Assembly: GCF_003269275.1 (NCBI RefSeq)
Contig: NZ_QLTS01000007.1
Span: 1 to 64,000 of the forward strand
Length of the DNA stretch: 64,000 nt
Direction of reading: 5' to 3'
Source: Phascolarctobacterium faecium DSM 14760
Lineage (GTDB): Bacteria > Bacillota > Negativicutes > Acidaminococcales > Acidaminococcaceae
The notes under the pieces are model-generated. The model was given only the letters and a program-made list of their open reading frames with translations, searched no databases and was not told where the DNA came from. Numbering within the stretch: the first letter of the stretch is position 1; every line of letters starts with the position of its first letter. Shown piece after piece: positions 53,521 through 62,878 of this stretch. A program made the translations under genes and the position numbers.

Positions 53521-53544
53521 TATAATACTAACGGATAATTATTA

Positions 53545-53573
53545 TTGACAACTGACAAAAGCTGTGCTATTAT
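53545..53573 (+). promoter_or_regulatory. Promoter of the rubrerythrin gene
   Basis: TTGACA and TATTAT are separated by 17 bases, leaving a leader of about 70 bases. The -35 is perfect, suggesting strong expression. Confidence 0.7.
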
Positions 53574-53651
53574 AATTACATTGAAAACTTACATCTGCGT
53601 AAGTTCTGCTCACAAAAAAAATAAATTTTATAGCACTTGGAGGAATGAAGA

Positions 53652-54197
53652 ATGAAAAAATTCGTATGTCAAATCTGTGGTTATGTTTATGAAGGCGAAG
53701 CAGCTCCTGAGTACTGCCCGCAATGTAAAGCTCCTGCATCCAAATTCACCGAAATGTGCGGCGACCGTACCTGGGCTGCTGAACATATCGTAGGTATAGC
53801 AAAAGACGTCGCAGAAGACATTAAAATGGATCTGCGCGCTAATTTTACCGGCGAATGCACCGAAGTTGGCATGTACCTGGCAATGAGCCGTGTTGCTCAT
53901 CGTGAAGGTTATCCTGAAATCGGCATGTACTGGGAAAAAGCAGCTTTTGAAGAAGCTGAGCATGCAGCTAAATTCGCTGAACTTTTAGGCGAAGTCGTTA
54001 CCGACTCCACTCAAAAGAATCTGGAAATGCGTGTAGAAGCCGAAAACGGCGCTACCGCAGGTAAATTCGATCTGGCCAGCCGCGCTAAAGCAGCAGGACT
54101 GGATGCTATCCATGACACCGTGCATGAAATGGCAAAAGACGAAGCCCGCCACGGCAAAGCTTTCGAAGGCCTCCTGAAACGTTATTTCAACAAATAA
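53652..54197 (+). CDS. Reverse rubrerythrin (peroxide reductase)
   Basis: 181 residues. The rubredoxin-like Fe(Cys)4 domain comes first ([20 protein letters not shown], residues 5-24) and is followed by a ferritin-like diiron domain. Diiron ligands lie in EEAEHAAKF and the final [10 protein letters not shown]. Having rubredoxin at the N terminus defines reverse rubrerythrins, which protect anaerobes by reducing hydrogen peroxide with electrons from NADH or rubredoxin. GGAGG lies before the ATG. Monocistronic, flanked by a strong promoter and a terminator. Confidence 0.95.
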   Translation: MKKFVCQICGYVYEGEAAPEYCPQCKAPASKFTEMCGDRTWAAEHIVGIAKDVAEDIKMDLRANFTGECTEVGMYLAMSRVAHREGYPEIGMYWEKAAFEEAEHAAKFAELLGEVVTDSTQKNLEMRVEAENGATAGKFDLASRAKAAGLDAIHDTVHEMAKDEARHGKAFEGLLKRYFNK

Positions 54198-54245
54198 TAA
54201 GTACCTTACCCACTACCTTTATACATCATCTACTTCCCTCAACAA

Positions 54246-54289
54246 AAACAGCCCCTGTTTCCTTCAGGAAACAGGGGCTGTTTGATTTT
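54246..54289 (+). terminator. Terminator of the rubrerythrin gene
   Basis: AAACAGCCCCTGTTTCC pairs with GGAAACAGGGGCTGTTT around a four-base loop, one of the strongest hairpins in the window. Confidence 0.95.
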
Positions 54290-54367
54290 ACACACCATAT
54301 TTTTCTTTACTCTTACATACGTTTAAACTTTTTTACCACTTTTGCCGACTTTTACCAGTCCTTTTCC

Positions 54368-55708
54368 TTATGCGGCCCTTAAATAATACATATTCGGCAT
54401 TTTCAATTTTTCGCCGATTTTATTAAAGCGCAGAACAAGTTTTCCTGTACTACCGCTTTGCCCGCCAATACTAATAAGACCTGCAGACTGCATCTGTCCA
54501 TAAAAGGTAGCTGTCACATTTCCGCTGACCAGCATTTGCATATTACCTGCCGAAGAAAGGAAACAGCCGCCGTCAAGCTGTTTATCTGCATTGATAAAAG
54601 GGTCTGACAAACTCAAATTTTTATTGGCAATAAAAAGTATCCTGCTGTTGTCTACCGACTTGATCGAATTTACAGCTATCGACCCACCGGAAATAAAGCT
54701 TACCTGCCCACCGCCCTTGATCGTAATATTCTTTAAAACCACATTATCATAATCTTTGATAGTACCATAGTCACAAATAATAAATTCTAAAGTTTTTCCT
54801 TTAGGAACAGTGATTTCTACGTTATCCATAGTTAAAAAATTTTTATACAACATATAGCCAATACCCAGCTGTTCACCGATCAATAAAACAGTATTATTGG
54901 CAACACTTATCTTCGTTCCCGAAAAGCTGGCTTTAGCGGCCCAATATTGCCCGTTGGTAATATTCCAGTTACTTAAAGGCCTGTCTTCAGTCGCACCTGT
55001 AGACTGAAGCTCCGGATAAGTAGCTTTTTCAAAAACTTCCGGCGATGCAGCACTTTTATATTTAGGCTCTGTCACAAACTCCTTATTGATTACCTGCCCG
55101 CCCACTGTATAGTCACCAAAATATCCACTGTAATATACCTTATTATTGGGATCATAATCTACATCGTTATTAATAATCAATGCTCCGCTTGAAGTAATAA
55201 AGCTGTCATTTATATAGGCGTCTGGAGGCTGCTCCGGTTCTTCTCCGCCTCCGGTACCGCCATTATCACCTAACGTATGGACTTTACGGATAACCTTGCG
55301 AATCCCCTGGCAAGCTCCTACTGAGGTTATTTGATAAGCAGCGCTCTCTTCAGGAGTATAGTCAGATGCCAGATCAATATTATTTTCAGTAATTCCCACA
55401 GCGTACCAGATGCCATTCTGGTCAGCTTTACCGCCGTCTATACTTAAATGTCCAAAGCTGCCGCTGTCACTGCCTTGTATATAGTTTTCCGGTGTCAGCC
55501 ACGTCCAGTTGCTGTTTTTATTATCTAAAGCTGCAACAGCTTTTTTATATCCGGCTTCAGCAGCATACCATGCCTGCTGCTCCCGATAATCTGATGAGGC
55601 AGCCGTTTTTTCTATTGTCATCATCGGCAGCCAGGCAATGGCCACTACCATCAAAAACAACAGCATTACTATAGCTATGACAGTTACCGAACCACGTTGT
55701 TTCTGCAC
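54368..55708 (-). CDS. PilX-like minor pilin paralogue 1
   Basis: 446 residues from GTG 55708, chosen because GAGGTG lies six bases upstream and because the paralogues share this spacing. The N terminus is QRGSVTVIAIVMLLFLMVVA, a prepilin-type helix without Glu5, as in PilX/GspK minor pilins. It is followed by the conserved EKTAASSDYREQQAWYAAEAGYKKA. The large C-terminal half is rich in beta-type repeats and Gly (for example KVYYSGYFGDYTVGG) and differs from the other two copies. It is the outermost copy. A terminator-like hairpin separates it from paralogue 2, so it may have its own promoter. Confidence 0.8.
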   Translation of the reverse strand: MQKQRGSVTVIAIVMLLFLMVVAIAWLPMMTIEKTAASSDYREQQAWYAAEAGYKKAVAALDNKNSNWTWLTPENYIQGSDSGSFGHLSIDGGKADQNGIWYAVGITENNIDLASDYTPEESAAYQITSVGACQGIRKVIRKVHTLGDNGGTGGGEEPEQPPDAYINDSFITSSGALIINNDVDYDPNNKVYYSGYFGDYTVGGQVINKEFVTEPKYKSAASPEVFEKATYPELQSTGATEDRPLSNWNITNGQYWAAKASFSGTKISVANNTVLLIGEQLGIGYMLYKNFLTMDNVEITVPKGKTLEFIICDYGTIKDYDNVVLKNITIKGGGQVSFISGGSIAVNSIKSVDNSRILFIANKNLSLSDPFINADKQLDGGCFLSSAGNMQMLVSGNVTATFYGQMQSAGLISIGGQSGSTGKLVLRFNKIGEKLKMPNMYYLRAA

Positions 55709-55962
55709 ACATTTCACCTCATCGCTCTTTTTGTATATGTTATAAATTAAAACCTATAATATAAATTATTTGATATTTTTTAATTTATTATATCATTTGT
55801 ATTATAAAATCACAATATATTGTACCTATTTTAATAAATATTTATTTAGGCTATATTTAATAATCTTTTATTAAACAAATATAAAACCTGTCAATACCAT
55901 ACAAAAAAAACAGTACCGCTGCTATATAATAGCAGCGGTACTGTTTACTTCTTTATGCGTTT
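55709..55962 (-). repeat. Duplicated AT-rich intergenic unit, copy 1
   Basis: The region upstream of paralogue 1 is visibly similar to 57271-57522 upstream of paralogue 2. Shared features are a TTATATCATTT-x-ATTATAAAAT core, the AAAAAAAACAGTA hairpin and TTTATGCGTT downstream. Together with the genes it marks tandem duplication of a unit of about 1.55 kb. Confidence 0.7.
55902..55950 (-). terminator. Terminator of PilX-like paralogue 2
   Basis: On the minus strand AACAGTACCGCTGCTA pairs with TAGCAGCGGTACTGTT, followed by T8. Confidence 0.85.
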
Positions 55963-57270
55963 TTATTTCATACCTTTGGGAACGGTAAAACCAGGAGCTT
56001 TGAGCACACTATCATTAAACTGTATCAGACCACTTGTCTTAAAATTGCCCCTGCACTGAATCTGACCTTGAAATGAAGCACTCTCAACTATCGTAATATC
56101 TTTATCAGAAGATAAAAATCCTCCACCCGGATTATTTTTATAACTCCAAATACTGCTGCATATTTTCATATCACCATTAGACATGAACATCGTCAAGCCA
56201 TTATAGGCAACGGTCTCAGTCCCCATGCCAAACTGAAAATCGCCGGCAAAAAACATTCGTACGTTGCCTGTAATCGTTCCAGTTAAAACTACTGGTTTAA
56301 GCGCGCTGAAAATAAAGGTTACAGGCAAATCACTTTCAGGACCGTTGATTTGATTTAATTGTATTCCATTATTGTAATTTTGATTGTCTATAAAAATTAT
56401 TCTACCGGCAGAGTTCCCTGCATCTACAACTTTAACTCTTTTTATATTATAAGGATCACTCTCATCTACTAAATTAGACAAATCCCAATAATAATCTGTA
56501 TTCTTTGCTGTCTTAATTGTAGAAGGCCATGTCATGTCAGGCATAGGAGGCATTTTGGGATATTTACTTATATCAAAAATTCTCTCCGGAAGTCTTGTTT
56601 TTAGAGTCGGCCTGTTAACACTGTCAGTCCATTCATTCGTAAATGAATTATTATTTTTCACGTTGTAAAAACCAGATCCATATAATTTTCCCAGAAACCT
56701 AGTATCTATATCGTCAATATTAAAATCCTTTTGGTCTTGTACTACTGTGACCGTACCTCCGGCCTGTACCAAGCCAGGTAATTCCAAAACTTCTTCTCCC
56801 ACGCTGTCACCACCGCCAGACCCTCCGTCATCACCAAAAATATAGGTTTTTCGCATAACTTTGCGTATACCCTGGCAGGAACCGACTGATGTAATTATAT
56901 AGTTGGCCTTATCGCCTGGTATAGTAACATCCACTTCATTGTCATCTTTGATCTCCGTAATCGCAGTTGCATACCAGACTCCCTGCTTATCTGCTTTTTG
57001 GTTATCAAGGCTATTTAAATAAAAATCCCCAGACTTTATTTCTGCGATTTTACTTAACCAATTATTCCATTCACTACTCCCATCATTAAGAGCAGCTATT
57101 GCACGCTTATATCCGGCTTCAGCAGCATACCACGCCTGCTGCTCCCGATAATCTGATGAGGCAGCCGTTTTTTCCATTGTCATCATCGGCAGCCAGGCTA
57201 TCGCTATAATCATTAAAAACAACAGCATTACTACAGCTATAACAGTTACCGAACCACGTTGTTTCTGCAC
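55963..57270 (-). CDS. PilX-like minor pilin paralogue 2
   Basis: 435 residues from GTG 57270 with GAGGTG upstream. It shares with the other copies the N-terminal RGSVTVIAVVMLLFLMIIAIAW helix, the EKTAASSDYREQQAWYAAEAGYKRA segment, a conserved VGSCQGIRKVMRKTYIFGDDGG and a Gly-rich linker. The central passenger region is different. The C-terminal LKAPGFTVPKGMK is almost identical to that of paralogue 3, showing recent common origin. Its role is probably a pilus tip or a diversified surface adhesin; no sequence proves binding. Confidence 0.8.
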   Translation of the reverse strand: MQKQRGSVTVIAVVMLLFLMIIAIAWLPMMTMEKTAASSDYREQQAWYAAEAGYKRAIAALNDGSSEWNNWLSKIAEIKSGDFYLNSLDNQKADKQGVWYATAITEIKDDNEVDVTIPGDKANYIITSVGSCQGIRKVMRKTYIFGDDGGSGGGDSVGEEVLELPGLVQAGGTVTVVQDQKDFNIDDIDTRFLGKLYGSGFYNVKNNNSFTNEWTDSVNRPTLKTRLPERIFDISKYPKMPPMPDMTWPSTIKTAKNTDYYWDLSNLVDESDPYNIKRVKVVDAGNSAGRIIFIDNQNYNNGIQLNQINGPESDLPVTFIFSALKPVVLTGTITGNVRMFFAGDFQFGMGTETVAYNGLTMFMSNGDMKICSSIWSYKNNPGGGFLSSDKDITIVESASFQGQIQCRGNFKTSGLIQFNDSVLKAPGFTVPKGMK

Positions 57271-57522
57271 AAAATTCACCTCGCCGCCTTTTGATATAAA
57301 TTATAAATCTAGGTTAAAAGCATATATTATTTGTTATTCTTTAATTATTATATCATTTACATTATAAAATAACAATATATCAAGTTTTTTGTAAACATTT
57401 GTTTAATCTATACTACGCCAATTCTTCATTAAACTAATATATATAACGCTACTAAAATTCAAAAAAAACAGTATCGCTGCTATTTATATAGCGGCGATAC
57501 TGTTTACCTCTTTATGCGTTAT
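57271..57522 (-). repeat. Duplicated AT-rich intergenic unit, copy 2
   Basis: Similar in order and motif to 55709-55962: an ATATCATTTACATTATAAAATAA-type core and an AAAAAAAACAGTATCGC hairpin. No gene was found in it. Confidence 0.7.
57461..57508 (-). terminator. Terminator of PilX-like paralogue 3
   Basis: On the minus strand AACAGTATCGCCGC pairs with GCAGCGATACTGTT, followed by T8. Confidence 0.85.
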
Positions 57523-58758
57523 TTAATTCATACCCTTGGGAACTGTAAAACCAGGAGCCTTTAAAACAGCATCACTGTAATGAATTGTACCTTTAGTTTC
57601 GAAATTTCCTTTGACTTGAGCCTGCCCATAGAAAGCCTGGTTGGCAATTATTATATTTTTGTCAGATGACAAAAATCCTTTATTTATAGAACCAATTATT
57701 TCCATTTTTCCGTTGGACATAAACATAATCAATCCTGTTGCTGCCTGATTATCAAAAGTAAAATCAGCAGAAGTAAATATTCTCACATTTCCAGTAATCT
57801 TAGCATTTATTTTGATAGTTTTTGTAAAAATAAATGTTACCGGTTTTCCTTGGCTTGGCCCTATTATATTTCCCTTAAGGTACTCAGTACTATTATCAAT
57901 AAAAATAAACTTCCCCGATGATTCTTCAGCATTTATTGTACACTCATTACCAACATAATTACCAACATTCCAGGCAACATCACTTTTTAAATCCCAAATA
58001 TAATTCTTACCTGCTTCCAAATTAAAAATCCAATTCCATTGATCTGTTCTTAACATAGTATTCAAATCTTTATAACTACTTTTTTGAAAAACACTTTCAG
58101 GGATATGTGTCTTCAATGTATTTGGATATGTTCCCTGAGTATGTCCACTACTAAATTGGTTTCCGCTGGAATCAAAAAAACCTGAACCATATAAATCGCC
58201 GTTTAATTCTCCTGCCTGGTTATTGGTTATGGTCACAGTACCGCCAGCCTGTACCAGACCTGGTAATTCCAGTGTTTCCTCACCGCCGCTGTCACCACCG
58301 CCAGAACTGTCGTCATCACCTAAAACATACGTTTTACGGATAACCTTACGAACGCCCTGACAGGAACCGACAGCAGTGATCTGGTAAACAACATCTTCTC
58401 CAGGAATATATCCCGAAACTATATCAGCATTATTTCCCATAATACTAACAGCGTACCAAATTTCATCTTGGTCAACTTTATTACCATCTATACTCAAATG
58501 CGCAAAATTCGCACTATCACTATCTCGAATATATTCTTCCGGTGTAAGCCATCGCCAGTCATTATTTTTGTTTGATAACGCAGCCACAGCTCTTTTATAG
58601 CCGGCTTCGGCGGCATTCCAAGCCTGCTGTTCCCGATAATCAGACGCAGCAGCCGTTTTTTCCATTGTCATCATCGGCAGCCAGGCTACGGCAACAACCA
58701 TTAAAAACAACAGCATTGCCAAAGATATGACAGTTACCGACCCGCGTTGATCTTTCAT
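57523..58758 (-). CDS. PilX-like minor pilin paralogue 3
   Basis: 411 residues from ATG 58758 (GAGGTG upstream). The N-terminal QRGSVTVISLAMLLFLMVVAVAW helix and EKTAAASDYREQQAWNAAEAGYKRA match the other two copies, as does the C-terminal LKAPGFTVPKGMN. The passenger has a predicted beta-rich fold with alternating hydrophobic residues. It starts 20 bases after the PilW-like gene and is the first PilX-like member of the operon. Confidence 0.8.
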   Translation of the reverse strand: MKDQRGSVTVISLAMLLFLMVVAVAWLPMMTMEKTAAASDYREQQAWNAAEAGYKRAVAALSNKNNDWRWLTPEEYIRDSDSANFAHLSIDGNKVDQDEIWYAVSIMGNNADIVSGYIPGEDVVYQITAVGSCQGVRKVIRKTYVLGDDDSSGGGDSGGEETLELPGLVQAGGTVTITNNQAGELNGDLYGSGFFDSSGNQFSSGHTQGTYPNTLKTHIPESVFQKSSYKDLNTMLRTDQWNWIFNLEAGKNYIWDLKSDVAWNVGNYVGNECTINAEESSGKFIFIDNSTEYLKGNIIGPSQGKPVTFIFTKTIKINAKITGNVRIFTSADFTFDNQAATGLIMFMSNGKMEIIGSINKGFLSSDKNIIIANQAFYGQAQVKGNFETKGTIHYSDAVLKAPGFTVPKGMN

Positions 58759-58778
58759 TTCGTCACCTCATAATCAAA

Positions 58779-59846
58779 TTAACTTCTACCAACGATTTCC
58801 CATCCAGATCCATTAATCAAATCTTTTACTTTATTAAATGGCAAACTGACCGATACACCACCATTTTTAATTAAGTGATACCATTTCTTATTTTCCGGAT
58901 TATAAACATAATTTACATTCCATCCGGTTGTTTTATCCGGGTCGGTATAGCCAATAAGAAAAACATTATCTACAGTAATGGGAACATTTGTATCACCATA
59001 TCCATATGGATTCATATAGACTGTTTTGCCATTTATATTTACGCTAAACCAGGCTCCACCATATTTTTCACTTAATAAATACTCTCTTATTTTATCATTA
59101 TTACCCAATTGCCAAAGTGAATCATTACTTGTTCCAAAAAATTTCTTAAAATCGTCTAACGAATTTCTTTCTGAACTTGTTAAAACTTCTCCATTTTTTA
59201 GCTTATGCCAAATACTTACTAAGCTTGTATATTCTTTAAGCATTTTTTCTTCAGGTGTTTCTGTTACTTCTTCTTCACTCGGCACAACTTTAGTTTCCAA
59301 GGTCTGTGTTTTCATTTGCCCATTAAATTCATACTGCAGCGGCAAAGCGATCTTATACATGATCACTGTATTACCGTCATTTAAAGTAAGCGTTTCAGAA
59401 GTAACAGGAAATTTACCCTCGAAAATACTATTATTGCTGTCATTTGGAAAAACAGTTATTTTTTTACTGCCGTCAGTAATATCTTCCCGCGTTACCTGCA
59501 ATTGTTTTTTTGTATCATCTTTCCACTCGACAGTCACTTTATATTCTTTATTGGTTCCTTGAGCAATATCCATATGCCTGTCCCAAAGATTACCTTTATA
59601 GGAAAATTTACTTGTGCTGACCGTCGGCTGCTCCGGATCAATACTGTCCTTATCTGCATAACGCAGCGTAGTTTTCAGTTCGTTCATCAGCAAACGCGCC
59701 TCTTCATAAACGACTTCCTGCCTGGCGCCTACATGCAGACTGGTAACACTGCTGCCAAACAAATGTACCATTGCCCCCATGATCAGCCCCAATACTGCCA
59801 TCGCTACCACTAATTCTATTAATGTAAATCCGGACTGCTTCTTCAT
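58779..59846 (-). CDS. PilW-like prepilin with type IV N-methylation site
   Basis: 355 residues. A class-III-like prepilin leader (MKKQSG) is followed by FTLIELVVAMAVLGLIMGAMV, with Glu5 and the hydrophobic stalk. The long body (about 310 residues) is larger than in most PilW/GspJ pseudopilins and contains a Lys/Glu-rich segment (EEEVTETPEEKMLKEYTSL). AAAGGAG precedes the ATG. It is 17 bases after the PilV-like gene. The pilus ATPase, PilC and prepilin peptidase are not in the window. Confidence 0.88.
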   Translation of the reverse strand: MKKQSGFTLIELVVAMAVLGLIMGAMVHLFGSSVTSLHVGARQEVVYEEARLLMNELKTTLRYADKDSIDPEQPTVSTSKFSYKGNLWDRHMDIAQGTNKEYKVTVEWKDDTKKQLQVTREDITDGSKKITVFPNDSNNSIFEGKFPVTSETLTLNDGNTVIMYKIALPLQYEFNGQMKTQTLETKVVPSEEEVTETPEEKMLKEYTSLVSIWHKLKNGEVLTSSERNSLDDFKKFFGTSNDSLWQLGNNDKIREYLLSEKYGGAWFSVNINGKTVYMNPYGYGDTNVPITVDNVFLIGYTDPDKTTGWNVNYVYNPENKKWYHLIKNGGVSVSLPFNKVKDLINGSGWEIVGRS

Positions 59847-59863
59847 GCCGCCGCTCCTTTAAA

Positions 59864-60301
59864 TCAATCTTTTGTACGGATATATGTCTGCAGATCCAAG
59901 ACCTGCGGCTTGGGATCTGTCCACTTCACTTCTACCCTGACCAAATACAATTCGCTCTCACCCGGATAATTATTCCCCAGGCTTCCATCACCGCCGCGAG
60001 CATTAATCTGGTACTCAATGCCGTCCTGGGTAACTGTATTATTACCTTCTTTATTGATATATTCAACTATTTCTCTGATATCACTGCTGCTGTGCCCATC
60101 GGCTGCCTTTAACAGTTCAATTTTCTCCGATGCTATCTGTACAGCCTTTTCCTGTCTGTCCGCCGATACCATCACACCGATACCATAAGTATATAAAGCC
60201 GCTAATGCAGCCAGGCCGATAGCTACTACCAAAACCCCGATCATAGCATCGACCAGTAAAAATCCCTGTTTATTTTTGCGGAACTGTTTTATGCCATTCA
60301 T
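59864..60301 (-). CDS. PilV-like prepilin
   Basis: 145 residues. A charged leader ends in KQG, and the stalk is FLLVDAMIGVLVVAIGLAAL, where position 5 is Asp rather than Glu. This is the PilV/GspI type. The C-terminal part is a small beta domain with YLVRVEVKWTDP. The ATG at 60301 follows AAAGGA; an in-frame GTG is six bases upstream. It is the first gene of the minor-pilin operon, with its promoter upstream in 60302-60415. Confidence 0.85.
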   Translation of the reverse strand: MNGIKQFRKNKQGFLLVDAMIGVLVVAIGLAALAALYTYGIGVMVSADRQEKAVQIASEKIELLKAADGHSSSDIREIVEYINKEGNNTVTQDGIEYQINARGGDGSLGNNYPGESELYLVRVEVKWTDPKPQVLDLQTYIRTKD

Positions 60302-60415
60302 CTTCACAGCCGTCCTTTACTCATAAAATCCCATATTTATTATATCACATATTTTCTTTAGTTTATAAATAATAACTATCATATATTTTAAAAATACTTA
60401 GAAAAATATGTATTA

Positions 60416-60456
60416 AAATTGCCTCTTCTTAATTAATTAAGAAGAGGCAATAAATT
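60416..60456. terminator. Terminator of the M48 protease gene
   Basis: TTGCCTCTTCTTAATT pairs with AATTAAGAAGAGGCAA as a near-perfect palindrome, with A and T runs on both sides. Confidence 0.9.
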
Positions 60457-60461
60457 TTCAG

Positions 60462-61550
60462 TTATTTCTTTTTATCTTTACTCTTGGACTGCACTGCCGT
60501 ATCGTTGGCATTCGCAACCGGCACCCACTGGCGCAGCAGCTCGGTACAGGCCGCCGCATAGCTGCCGGCACTGCCGAAGCCGCCCGCATACGCATCCTGA
60601 TTGTAAACAGTGAGGATCTCGATGTCATCATAGTAAATAGTGGCACTGCCGCCGTTATCATAGACGATAAAGCGATATGGATCGATATGGCCCTTATCAC
60701 GTTCACGCACGCAGTATAAACCGCCGGCAAGCATATAAGCGCGATATTCCGGGCGGTCATTACCGACAGTCTGCGTGATATTAAACCCCCAGTCACCTTC
60801 ATGCACTCTGGCTGTATTATCTTCGTTAAGAGTTATTTCCGGATGTACTTTAAGCGCTTTGATCTGCTTCATAACACGTTTCAAACGTTCTTCCGGCTCG
60901 GGATGGCTCGAAAAAATACCATAGCCTGGATTACCCTGTTCCTTCGCCAGGTCTTCCAGCTTGTTGATCGTCAGCACGACACTGTAAGGATTATAACCGG
61001 CTGCTACACACAGATTAAAACCGCCCTTATCTGCGCCGCGTTCGTCGGTACGGCTGTAACCGGCCGCTAAAGCCTGCGTCGCCAGTCCCGCTATGCCTAA
61101 ATCACCTTTGGTAACGATAGCAAAAGCCAAAGTCGTTAAAAGCTGTTTTTCTATTTGATGCACAGTGTGCTTTTTGACAACGTGTGTGATCTCGTGACCT
61201 AATACGCCAGCTAATTCTGCATCGGACGGCATATAATCGATCAGTCCCTTGAATACATAAATGAAACCGCCGGGGCAGGCCAGCGCATTTACTTCGTCAC
61301 TGTTCAGCACCTTAAAGCTGTATTCCAGATCCTGCCGTTCGCTGACCTTGACCAGACTCTGACCGATCCGGTTGACACGTTCCTGCAAGGCATAATCCTG
61401 CACGACACCGTATTTAGCTTCCAGCTGCATCGCCGTCTGCCGGCCCATCTCTATTTCCTGTTCCTTGCTGATCAGCCCCGCTTCTGCCGGCGGCGTCATC
61501 CCCAGGCTGCAGCAGAATACAAAGACTATTGCTAAAATAAAGCGTTTCAT
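60462..61550 (-). CDS. M48-family exported metalloprotease
   Basis: 362 residues. A signal peptide (ILAIVFVFCCSLGMTPPAEA) precedes a zinc protease core with GHEITHVVKKHT and a C-terminal domain of about 140 residues. The architecture resembles LoiP/YcaL-type periplasmic proteases that handle outer-membrane protein quality. AAGGGG precedes the ATG. It is 31 bases downstream of the CoA-transferase gene in the same direction. There is no TPR domain, unlike BepA. Confidence 0.92.
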   Translation of the reverse strand: MKRFILAIVFVFCCSLGMTPPAEAGLISKEQEIEMGRQTAMQLEAKYGVVQDYALQERVNRIGQSLVKVSERQDLEYSFKVLNSDEVNALACPGGFIYVFKGLIDYMPSDAELAGVLGHEITHVVKKHTVHQIEKQLLTTLAFAIVTKGDLGIAGLATQALAAGYSRTDERGADKGGFNLCVAAGYNPYSVVLTINKLEDLAKEQGNPGYGIFSSHPEPEERLKRVMKQIKALKVHPEITLNEDNTARVHEGDWGFNITQTVGNDRPEYRAYMLAGGLYCVRERDKGHIDPYRFIVYDNGGSATIYYDDIEILTVYNQDAYAGGFGSAGSYAAACTELLRQWVPVANANDTAVQSKSKDKKK

Positions 61551-61581
61551 CTTTTCACACCCCTTGTTTTAACGTAAACTG

Positions 61582-62733
61582 TCAAATCGCACCATTTTCT
61601 TTCAACTTCATAATCTCTGGCTCCGTATAACCCAGTTCAGTCAGCACCTCAGCCGTATGTTCTCCTAAAAGCGGCGCCCGGCGTTCGATGCTGCCCGGCA
61701 TATCCGACAAACGGATCGCCGGTTTGACATACTGCAAAGTGCCGATATCCTCCTGTTTTTGCGCCAGCATTTCTGACTGCTGTGTCAGCTCGCTGTTTAA
61801 GGCTTCCTCCAGCGAACAGACCGGCGTCACGCAGAATTCTTCCTCACCGATCAACGCCAGCCATTCGGCCTGCGTTTTGGTCTGGAATACTGCTGCCAAA
61901 TGCTCCTGAAGCTCATTACCATGTTCAAAATCATGCTGACGCTCGATCAGCTCTTCACAACCCAGGATTTCGCACAAACGCCGCCAGAATTTAGGTTCGA
62001 TCGTCCCCACGCTCAAATAACGGCCGTCCTGCGTCCGGTAAATATTATAATAATGTGCCGTGCGCCCGAAAGGCTGACAACCTGTAGCCTTACAGCCCCA
62101 CAAGCTGCTGATGCCGGTTGTCTGCAGACTCAGTGAAGTATTATATAAATTGATATCTACAGCCTGACCTTCCCCGGTACGTTCGCGCGCCAGCAAAGCC
62201 AGCAGAATGCCGCTGACAGCGTTCATACTGCTGCCCAGCGCCGCAATCTGTACCTCTGAAACGCAGGCACTGCCAACGTCATCCAGTGAATTCAGACCTG
62301 CAAGTCCGATCACATTCAGGTCATGGGCCGGTTTATGACGGTAACTGCCAGTCTGCCCAAAGCCGGTGATCGAACAATAGACCAGCTGCGGGTTGATTTC
62401 CCTGACAGTTGCGTAATCCAAGCCATAACGCGCCAGATAACCCGGCCGGAAGCCTTCTAAAAATACATCTGCTTCTGACAGAAGACGTAATAAAAGCTTA
62501 CGTCCGCCTTCAGTTTTTATATCGGCCGTAATGCCGCGTTTATTACGGTTAAGCGCCAAATGCCAATAGCTCATGCCTGGCAGCGCTTCCGGAAAAAATC
62601 TGCGTGTATCATCGCCTGCAGGCGTTTCCACTTTGATAACATCGGCGCCGAAATCTCCCAATACCATACCGCAGTACTGCCCCGGCAGCCATTTAGAAAA
62701 ATCTATCACCTTGATACCGGTCAAAGCCTTCAT
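61582..62733 (-). CDS. Family III CoA transferase / alpha-methylacyl-CoA racemase-like
   Basis: 383 residues of the CaiB/BaiF superfamily. The N-terminal GIKVIDFSKWLPGQYCGMVLGDFGADVIKVE and the nucleophile-bearing KPAHDLNVIGLAGLN (Asp of AHDLN) are characteristic. ADVFLEGFRPGYLARYGLDY is also typical. These enzymes move CoA between acids or racemise 2-methylacyl-CoA. The HDLN motif resembles racemases more than formyl-CoA transferases, but substrate cannot be assigned. The ATG at 62733 has GGGGG upstream; a TTG lies 15 bases before. Confidence 0.88.
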   Translation of the reverse strand: MKALTGIKVIDFSKWLPGQYCGMVLGDFGADVIKVETPAGDDTRRFFPEALPGMSYWHLALNRNKRGITADIKTEGGRKLLLRLLSEADVFLEGFRPGYLARYGLDYATVREINPQLVYCSITGFGQTGSYRHKPAHDLNVIGLAGLNSLDDVGSACVSEVQIAALGSSMNAVSGILLALLARERTGEGQAVDINLYNTSLSLQTTGISSLWGCKATGCQPFGRTAHYYNIYRTQDGRYLSVGTIEPKFWRRLCEILGCEELIERQHDFEHGNELQEHLAAVFQTKTQAEWLALIGEEEFCVTPVCSLEEALNSELTQQSEMLAQKQEDIGTLQYVKPAIRLSDMPGSIERRAPLLGEHTAEVLTELGYTEPEIMKLKENGAI

Positions 62734-62878
62734 TCTTCTGACCCCCAATATTTTAACTGCAAAATATCCTCTGAAAATATACTTTATAATATTCTACATT
62801 TTTTACTGTTTCCCTTTAATTTATTTGCTGTGAAATGCTATAATAAGTTATAGAAGTTGTCTGAAGAGGTGTCATTAC

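Noticed and set aside
55709-57522. Possible CRISPR or insertion sequence in the repeated AT-rich spacers
   Set aside because: There are only two copies, each attached to a paralogous gene, with no spacer periodicity, terminal inverted repeats or transposase. Tandem gene duplication explains them.
62749-62878. Possible TPP riboswitch before thiW
   Set aside because: The CUGAGA and ACCUGA-type core elements are not present in this 130-base leader.
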